A DNA stretch of 6,307 bases, taken from Candidatus Kuenenia stuttgartensis. GTDB lineage: Bacteria; Planctomycetota; Planctomycetia; Isosphaerales; Isosphaeraceae. Shown piece by piece: positions 1 through 4,114 of this stretch. The DNA is taken from positions 1 through 6,307 of the forward strand of contig CAMBZY010000197.1 in the NCBI GenBank assembly GCA_945872325.1, read 5' to 3'. Position 1 is the stretch's first letter, and every line of letters starts with the position of its first letter. The position numbers and the translations under genes were made by a program. Under the pieces are notes generated by a model. The model searched no databases. It had not been told where the DNA came from and was given only the letters and a program-made list of their open reading frames with translations.

Positions 1-59
1 TTCAGGTTGTTAAAAATCTACCCGTCCTCGGGCCTTACATCAACCCGGCCCAAAGCTGA
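1..59 (+). CDS. C-terminal end of an unidentified protein (5' partial)
   Basis: The frame beginning at position 3 is open from the window edge to a TGA at 57-59. It encodes the tail QVVKNLPVLGPYINPAQS, which reads like genuine protein: mixed hydrophobic and polar residues with a Leu-Pro-Val-Leu-Gly-Pro turn. A strong intrinsic terminator starts 31 bases after the stop on the same strand, which is what the end of a real gene should look like. Another frame (from position 1) is also open here, so the choice rests on the stop-to-terminator spacing and on amino-acid character. Too little is present to name a family. The gene converges on the diadenylate cyclase gene. Confidence 0.5.
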   Translation, partial: QVVKNLPVLGPYINPAQS

Positions 60-90
60 TTCTGTAAGTCAATTCTTAAAAAACGAATCA

Positions 91-121
91 AGCCGATGGA
101 TCAAATTCCATCGGCTTTTTT
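91..121 (+). terminator. Rho-independent terminator of the partial left-edge gene
   Basis: A perfect 10-base-pair stem (AGCCGATGGA at 91-100 pairing with TCCATCGGCT at 107-116) encloses the six-base loop TCAAAT and runs straight into six T residues (116-121). The hairpin is GC-containing, compact and followed directly by the U-tract on the plus strand, so it is a textbook intrinsic terminator. The upstream A-rich stretch (78-85) is not adjacent to the stem, so it probably works in one direction only. Confidence 0.9.
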
Positions 122-130
122 ATTGCGATG

Positions 131-458
131 AGATTTTTTAGCCACGGATGAACACCGAATTTCACGGAATCAGATTCAGAGTTAATTTAAATTATCTTTG
201 GCGAAATAGTTTTTATGAGATGAAAATTTTTTAGCCACGGATGAACACGGAATTTCACGGACAATTTAAAATTGCCTCTGAAACATTCCATATTCTGATT
301 TCATTTCCGTGCCAATCGGTGTTCATCCGTGGTTAAATGGTTTTTATGAGAAAATTTTTTAGCCACGGATGAACACGGAATTTCACGGAGATGGGATCAA
401 ATTCAGAGTTGGTTTTTAAATTATCCGTGAATATCCGTGTTCATCTGTGGCTAAATGG
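131..458. repeat. Three units of a long-arm inverted repeat (core AGCCACGGATGAACACGGAA)
   Basis: Five copies of a roughly 30-base arm are visible. Forward copies lie at about 134-168, 225-261 and 355-389. Inverted copies lie at about 304-336 and 423-455. They assemble into three units. Unit 2 (225-340) and unit 3 (355-458) are complete arm-spacer-inverted arm palindromes able to form long hairpins. Unit 1 (131-211) has the left arm and the spacer (shared words ATTCAGAGTT and AAATTAT), but its right arm is reduced to TTTGGCGAAATAG, consistent with an internal deletion of about 20 bases. Units are separated by variants of TTTTTATGAGA...AATTTTTT. The array fills the convergent gap between the left-edge gene and the diadenylate cyclase gene. 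No ORF in it looks coding. I recall this ATCCGTG/GTTCATCCGTGG-type word from other planctomycete genomes, but I cannot check that here. Confidence 0.9.
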
Positions 459-479
459 GCTTGTTCTTCAGTGGCCAGC

Positions 480-1469
480 TTATTCCGTTTTGGAACCGGG
501 TGCAGGTGGTTCTGTTTCCTGTTCTGTCCATTTCATGGCTCTGGCCCGGCGCATCGGCGAGACTCTTAAAATGACTTCCCCATCGCGGAAGATTCGGACT
601 GTCCCTGTCGATTGACTGACCACAATCGCGACCGACTTGGTCACAGCTGTGATGGCTGCTGCTGCCCAGTGGCGGGTGCCCAGCCCTTTGGGTAGAGAGA
701 GGCCCTGAACTGGTGCGTCGACCAATCGGCAGCCTGCTTCGACCGTTCCATCTCGTGAGACGATGATGGCACCATCAAGCTGGGCGATCTCTTTAATCGC
801 TTCACGCACGCGCCCATCTCGAATATTACGGTCCCTGCGTGGATAGCCCTTGAACGGGTCGAAGCCGAGCGCACGGGTCCGTTCCAGCACGTTTCGGTGA
901 TCGCCCACCACGATCAGTGTTCCTACAGGCTTACCCTCACGGCCTTCGCGGCCAATTTCGGTCGCCACATCCACCACGCATTTGAGGGTCTCAAATGGGA
1001 CGGTCGTTTCGAGTTCCCTGAGGTCGCGTGGCTTGAGCTTCTCCAGATGCTCGCCCAGGCGAACAATCGACATACTGTCCAGCACACCGGCTTCAAAACC
1101 ACTATATATGACCACGACCCGATCTGCGGAACCGACCAGATCCATGGAAACAGCTTCGATCAGGCTCAGGCTGATGCGGTCAGCGATCGAGTTCTCGAGC
1201 GGCTCAAGCTCAATGATACTCAGGCCGGCCGTACGGGCAGCGTCCAGAACACGTTCGGACATGCTAGCCACGATGATCTGGACGGACGAGGCTCTGGCCG
1301 CCTGCCAGTCTTGATTGGCTTCCGCCAGAATCAGCACAGCGGTGGCTTCTACGCGCTTCAAGGCTTCAGATGCAAGCTGAAACAGGCACATGGACATCCC
1401 TCCACGCCCCGTAGCAGGTGGGGTGGTTGCAGGGGTCGTCGTGACTGGTGCTTCAGGCGACTGCGCCAC
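480..1469 (-). CDS. Diadenylate cyclase (DAC/DisA_N domain), DacZ/MJ1002-like architecture
   Basis: Predicted to condense two ATP into cyclic di-AMP, a second messenger that in other organisms controls potassium and osmolyte balance. The C-terminal half carries the DAC domain hallmarks: the DGA motif (D232-G233-A234 in LDGAIIVSRDG), a following Gly-rich turn, the RH motif (GLGTRHWAAAAIT, R266-H267) and the strand VVSQSTGTVRIFRDG (283-297). Residues about 30-185 form an alpha/beta domain rather than the membrane helices of CdaA or the DNA-binding tail of DisA. That resembles archaeal DacZ, so the enzyme should be cytosolic. Two departures from the usual sequence are visible: the third residue of the RHR motif is Trp268, and SQSTG has Gln where homologues usually have Glu. 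The longest frame starts at a GTG (1469) with AAAAGGA about 11 bases upstream. Residues 1-24 are Thr/Pro-rich, and an internal ATG at 1391 has a better ribosome binding site, so the true protein may be 303 residues. It stops with TAA at 480-482 and stands alone between two repeat arrays. Confidence 0.88.
   Translation of the reverse strand: MAQSPEAPVTTTPATTPPATGRGGMSMCLFQLASEALKRVEATAVLILAEANQDWQAARASSVQIIVASMSERVLDAARTAGLSIIELEPLENSIADRISLSLIEAVSMDLVGSADRVVVIYSGFEAGVLDSMSIVRLGEHLEKLKPRDLRELETTVPFETLKCVVDVATEIGREGREGKPVGTLIVVGDHRNVLERTRALGFDPFKGYPRRDRNIRDGRVREAIKEIAQLDGAIIVSRDGTVEAGCRLVDAPVQGLSLPKGLGTRHWAAAAITAVTKSVAIVVSQSTGTVRIFRDGEVILRVSPMRRARAMKWTEQETEPPAPGSKTE
1389..1403 (-). promoter_or_regulatory. 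Internal Shine-Dalgarno and ATG that may be the true start of the diadenylate cyclase
   Basis: On the minus strand the sequence reads GGAGGG-ATGTCC-ATG, with GGAGGG at 1403-1398 and the second ATG at 1391-1389. The six-base spacing is ideal, and this is a stronger site than the one before the upstream GTG at 1469. Starting here would remove a low-complexity Ala/Thr/Pro leader and begin the protein just before its first conserved-looking helix (MCLFQLASEAL). The GGAGGG also simply encodes Gly residues, so it could be coincidence. Confidence 0.45.
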
Positions 1470-1580
1470 GCTCCGAAATCCTTTTCAAAGTATCACCGTT
1501 GTCTTTGCTTAGGCGAGAAAAACAATCTCCCTATTTCTCTATCATTCATATCAAATCGAACATGGTTTACGCTAGATGGC

Positions 1581-1627
1581 AAGCGGAATTTTTATGATTA
1601 GAAGCAGGCTCGAAATCATTTCCGCTT
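1581..1627. repeat. Imperfect inverted repeat upstream of the diadenylate cyclase gene
   Basis: AAGCGGAA (1581-1588) pairs with TTCCGCTT (1620-1627), and after a five-T bulge (1589-1593) ATGATT (1594-1599) pairs with AATCAT (1614-1619). That gives 14 base pairs around a 14-base loop. It lies about 110 bases upstream of the GTG start, in the likely promoter or leader zone of that gene. It could be a regulatory stem or an operator-like palindrome. No T-tract in the expected place supports a terminator on either strand. I could not assign convincing -35/-10 boxes nearby. Confidence 0.5.
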
Positions 1628-1664
1628 TTAAGAGAACCGTGGCCAGGCAGAGTGCGGCTGCTGT

Positions 1665-1947
1665 CTAGCCGGTCTTGGCGCTAGCCCCGGTTGGATTTCT
1701 TCCGCGAACCAGGGGCTAGATTCAAACATGCCGGTTATTCATCTTCCGCGAACCGGGGGCTAGCGCCCGGCGGCTAGAATCAAACCAAAAACCCCCAAGG
1801 CTATCGCCTCTTACCTAGCCGGTCTTGGCGCTAGCCCCGGTTAATTCTCTTCCGCGAACCGGGGGCTAGCGCCCGGCGGCTAGATTCAAACCAAAAAACC
1901 AAAGCCTAGCGGCCCTTACCTAGCCGGTCTTGGCGCTAGCCCCGGTT
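1665..1947. repeat. Four-unit hairpin repeat array (CTAGCC...CGCTAGCCCCGG family)
   Basis: Arm A (begins CTAGCCGGTCTTGGCGCTAG) occurs intact at 1665-1692, 1815-1842 and 1920-1947. Arm B, its imperfect reverse complement (begins CCGCGAACCGGGGGCTAGCG), occurs within 1742-1777 and 1848-1883, with a shortened copy at 1698-1719. A-to-B spacing is small, so each complete unit forms a long GC-rich hairpin. Unit 1 has a clipped B arm. Unit 2 keeps only CCGGTT (1731-1736) of its A arm. Unit 3 (1815-1883) is whole. Unit 4 has A only. The spacing is 105-106 bases between equivalent arms of units 2-3 and 3-4, joined by related linkers (ATTCAAACCAAAAA...TTACC). The array sits between two divergently transcribed genes. 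There is no coding potential and no linked transposase in the window. Confidence 0.92.
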
Positions 1948-2358
1948 AATTGGTTTTAAAAAACGGGAAGTTATTTTCGACCTGATCCTTAATACGGTCA
2001 GAGAGTCAGAAGGCCCATGCGCCTGCACAATCGCTACACCCGTCAAGATCGCTTAAATTGATACAAGTGATACACGTAAACCTTTGTGGAATTTCGAGTT
2101 ATGACACTCAAGATGTGCCGGGGTGCTGACGATATATCAAGTGTCGCCTCTGGATCTCGTAACCCAGATGAGATAAGAACGGGGAGCACCAAACAGGCGT
2201 TCCAAACTTTGGTTGTCTTGGTCTGATCAGGTGCTTGCACTTGTGAATTCAGAGACAGGGCTCGGGAAAGCCTTTCCGAAGTAAAGACGCATCATCTTCT
2301 CGTCATCAGAAGCGGAAGCGGCGTTCTTCACGTCACTTCTATATTCCGCAAAATCGCT
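1948..2358. other. Gene-free leader/intergenic stretch before the small secreted protein gene
   Basis: No convincing coding region, tRNA or recognisable riboswitch is seen. Open frames here lack a plausible ribosome binding site and show no protein-like composition. Visible small structures are a tandem nine-base near-repeat TGATACAAG/TGATACACG (2059-2076), a possible long-range pairing GACACT (2103-2108) with AGTGTC (2140-2145), GGTGCT (2122-2127) with AGCACC (2185-2190), and a short palindrome GGAAAGCCTTTCC near 2260-2275. A TATATT at 2340-2345 is placed like a -10 box giving a short leader for the gene at 2375, but no good -35 hexamer stands 16-18 bases before it. The region probably contains that gene's promoter, and the position is uncertain. 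Confidence 0.4.
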
Positions 2359-2363
2359 AGGAG
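2359..2363 (+). promoter_or_regulatory. Ribosome binding site of the small secreted protein gene
   Basis: AGGAG lies 11 bases before the ATG at 2375. The spacing is slightly long but acceptable. It fixes the start codon, because no other in-frame start with a comparable site is near and the resulting N-terminus is a complete signal peptide. Confidence 0.65.
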
Positions 2364-2374
2364 CTCTTTCTCCC

Positions 2375-2752
2375 ATGTCGAAATCAATCCTGAGCCTCGC
2401 TCTTGTTCTCGTCCTTGGCTTCGCTGGCGTTTCCAAAGCCAGCCACGGCTGCACAAACTGCGGTCTGGCCAGCCCACAAGGCTACGCTGCTCCATCCGCT
2501 CAAAGCGTTGTTGCAGTGGCCGATTGTGGTGGTGCTTGTGGCAAAAAAGGCCTGAGCCTGCCACACATCAGCCTGCCAAAGATCAGCCTGCCTAAGTTGG
2601 TCCACACGACCAGCTGCGAGTACGTTATGAAGAAGAAGCACCACTTCAGCCTTGTCAAAGCTCCTAAGGCTTGCAACGACGGCTGTGGCGCTCCTGCTGC
2701 TTACGCCGCTCCTGCCGCTGTTGCTTCTCCTCAAGCTTCGCTGCAACGCTGA
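2375..2752 (+). CDS. Small exported cysteine-, alanine- and proline-rich protein of unknown function
   Basis: The 125-residue protein starts with a clear Sec signal peptide: a Lys at position 3, a hydrophobic core LSLALVLVLGFAG (6-18), and a cleavage site expected after Ala22 (VSKA/S). The mature part has seven cysteines: C26 and C29 (HGCTNCG), C51 and C55 (CGGAC), C81, and C100 and C104 (CNDGC). Between them is a short tandem repeat of the form SLP[HK]I (about 61-75), then a basic patch KKKHHF (86-91), then an Ala/Pro tail (APAAYAAPAA). Paired cysteines suggest disulfides or metal binding outside the cytoplasm. The odd number leaves one free or intermolecular. The family is not recognised. 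Similar short Cys/Ala/Pro secreted proteins are, as I recall, common in planctomycetes. It is monocistronic, with a ribosome binding site upstream and a terminator 80 bases downstream, and it is convergent with the acyltransferase gene. Confidence 0.85.
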   Translation: MSKSILSLALVLVLGFAGVSKASHGCTNCGLASPQGYAAPSAQSVVAVADCGGACGKKGLSLPHISLPKISLPKLVHTTSCEYVMKKKHHFSLVKAPKACNDGCGAPAAYAAPAAVASPQASLQR

Positions 2753-2831
2753 AAAATGGGTGATCAGTAAAGGCTGGTTGGTTGATTTAACTCTCTCGAC
2801 CTGCTGACTAACGATCACCATTAAATGCATG

Positions 2832-2862
2832 AAAGGCACGATCCTCCGGGATCGTGCCTTTT
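2832..2862 (+). terminator. Rho-independent terminator of the small secreted protein gene
   Basis: AAAGGCACGATC (2832-2843) pairs perfectly with GATCGTGCCTTT (2850-2861). One further C-G pair closes the loop TCCG, giving C(UCCG)G in RNA, an exceptionally stable UNCG-type tetraloop. A four-T run (2859-2862) overlaps the stem base. The T-tract is short but the stem is very strong. It lies 80 bases after the stop codon of the secreted protein gene. Confidence 0.85.
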
Positions 2863-2880
2863 AGCGTTTATATAGAAAAG

Positions 2881-2982
2881 AGCTAATAAATAGGTCTCTC
2901 CTCTGGAGCCCAAATACACGGGTCTTTGATTTGTTGTCCATGGGACATAGCTATTAATAGTTAGCTCCTCCGGAGCCCAATA
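2881..2982. repeat. Pair of short imperfect repeats with hairpins (CTCCTCYGGAGCCCAA family)
   Basis: AGCTAATAAATAGG...CTCCTCTGGAGCCCAAAT (2881-2914) is repeated as AGCTATTAATAGTTAG...CTCCTCCGGAGCCCAATA (2949-2982). Each copy contains a GGAG/CTCC mini-hairpin with a three-base loop. The second copy also has the perfect palindrome CTATTAATAG (2951-2960), and is preceded by TGTCC-ATG-GGACA (2936-2948), another small hairpin. The pair occupies the convergent gap between the secreted protein gene and the acyltransferase gene. It resembles REP-type palindromic units. No associated transposase is seen. Confidence 0.65.
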
Positions 2983-3051
2983 ACGTACGTAATCTTATTG
3001 TGAAAAACAGGTTATGTAGGCCATGCCCCCTGAGATGGCGTGCCTTGGGCT

Positions 3052-4044
3052 TTATCCAGCAGATGGTCCGCGATGTGGCCTGAAATGTGGCCAGGTCAGG
3101 TGCGCGATGGCGTCGTTTGGATATTGTAAAATCGAACTTTCCAACTTGCCCAACGCATGATCAAAAACGATCTGCCGAGGCTCTCGTGGATTTACAATCA
3201 TCGGCTCATCAAATTTCAATTCAAAATGACCGCCTGGTTTCTGACGACATTCGACCGAGATCACCGGACATCCCAAAATCCCCGCCAGATCAATCCAAAT
3301 GGATTGCAATCGCACAGGCTTGCCTAAAAATCGAAACGCATCCGTGTTCGGACCCGTCCAAGGTATGTCGCAATTGACGTAAACGCACTGGCCAGAACGG
3401 ATCAGGCGACGTGCATCCGTCATTCGCCTGGCCGCCTCAGTTGCCGTCATCTCACGCTTCAGAAAAATCTCGCGCTGGGTACACGTCGGATGATCTTCAT
3501 CAAACCATTGATTCAACCGCTTCGAAACATTCCGGGGCCGCTGCACCAGCATCCTCAAAGGCACCCCGTGGTCGATCATCCAGTGCACTCCAGCAAGGTG
3601 TCCGCCCAAATGGCTACCCAAAAGGATGATGCCCTGACCCTGCCCAAGTGCGTTTTGGATATGCTCATAGCCTGACACTGTAAAGACTTCCGACCAGTCG
3701 TAAGGCGGGATAGTGTCCAGAATGCAGTCGCGGGCCAGATATCTCAGCATTTGAGTGGCCAATCCGCGAGTCACCTCCTGCTCCGCCCATGGGGCATCGC
3801 ACGCCACCCGGTTCCGCCGGACGGCTTTTCGAATCTCTCGCCAGCGCATCGGCCAGCATTTGTTGATCCAATAACTCACTCGCTCCAACTCTGCACCGGC
3901 TTCAAGTGGTCCACGCTTCGAGAGTTGTGGAACCAGCCCTTCATAAAACCAGCTCTTCCAACGGAGAATTTTCGAACTTGCCAGCCAGGAAAGATCCAAT
4001 CGTTCAATTTTTGGAGGTCCGTCTGGACTGGATTTGGGCATCAC
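3052..4044 (-). CDS. LPLAT-superfamily acyltransferase, lipid A acyltransferase (HtrB/LpxL)-like
   Basis: The 330-residue length matches HtrB/LpxL-type enzymes, which move an acyl chain from acyl carrier protein or CoA onto a lipid at the inner membrane. Visible landmarks are QGIILLGSHLGGHLAG (137-152), where family members carry the catalytic His-X4-Asp/Glu block; LVQRPRN (166-172); VNCDIPWTGPNTDAFRFLGK (223-242), the equivalent of the substrate-binding block with Asp226 and a FxG element; and ILGCPVISV (256-264). His145 is in place, but the acidic partner is not at the usual spot (H-L-G-G-H-L). The mechanism or assignment may therefore differ from classical LpxL. No clear N-terminal membrane anchor is seen; the N-terminus is charged. 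The frame opens at GTG 4044 followed at once by ATG 4041, with an in-frame TGA three codons upstream and no strong Shine-Dalgarno. It lies 70 bases downstream of the adenylation gene, so probably in the same transcript. Substrate unknown. Confidence 0.75.
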   Translation of the reverse strand: MMPKSSPDGPPKIERLDLSWLASSKILRWKSWFYEGLVPQLSKRGPLEAGAELERVSYWINKCWPMRWREIRKAVRRNRVACDAPWAEQEVTRGLATQMLRYLARDCILDTIPPYDWSEVFTVSGYEHIQNALGQGQGIILLGSHLGGHLAGVHWMIDHGVPLRMLVQRPRNVSKRLNQWFDEDHPTCTQREIFLKREMTATEAARRMTDARRLIRSGQCVYVNCDIPWTGPNTDAFRFLGKPVRLQSIWIDLAGILGCPVISVECRQKPGGHFELKFDEPMIVNPREPRQIVFDHALGKLESSILQYPNDAIAHLTWPHFRPHRGPSAG

Positions 4045-4114
4045 GGGCTTTCACGATTCGACAATCTGGGCAATCTGATTCCGATCATCGAGTGATCTTA
4101 GAATCTTCCGACGC

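Noticed and set aside
131..458. Bidirectional transcription terminator
   Set aside because: The long hairpins could stall polymerase, but no T-tract follows the stem in the right place on either strand, and the left gene already has a perfect terminator at 91-121.
897..1601. Plus-strand open frame of 234 codons
   Set aside because: It lies antisense to the diadenylate cyclase, whose catalytic motifs are unmistakable. The predicted product has no motif, has a high His/Arg/Gly shadow composition and lacks a ribosome binding site.
131..1947. CRISPR array
   Set aside because: The repeats are palindromic units in both orientations with similar, not unique, spacers. Arm lengths and spacing do not fit direct CRISPR repeats, and no cas gene is present.
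2043..2240. Minus-strand open frame of 65 codons in the gene-free stretch
   Set aside because: It has no ribosome binding site, no recognisable motif and no partner gene. The length is within chance expectation.
2384..2839. Minus-strand open frame of 151 codons over the small secreted protein gene
   Set aside because: The plus-strand frame has a signal peptide, ribosome binding site and downstream terminator. The minus-strand product looks like a shadow of it and runs across the terminator.
3000..3046. Possible minus-strand terminator after the acyltransferase gene
   Set aside because: AGGCCATGCC and GGCGTGCCTT can form a bulged stem, but the T-run (minus strand, about 3003-3007) begins roughly ten bases after it, too far for a standard intrinsic terminator.
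4045..4114. Hidden small gene such as a carrier protein between the adenylation and acyltransferase genes
   Set aside because: Seventy bases are far too few for an approximately 80-residue carrier protein and no DSL phosphopantetheine motif is seen.
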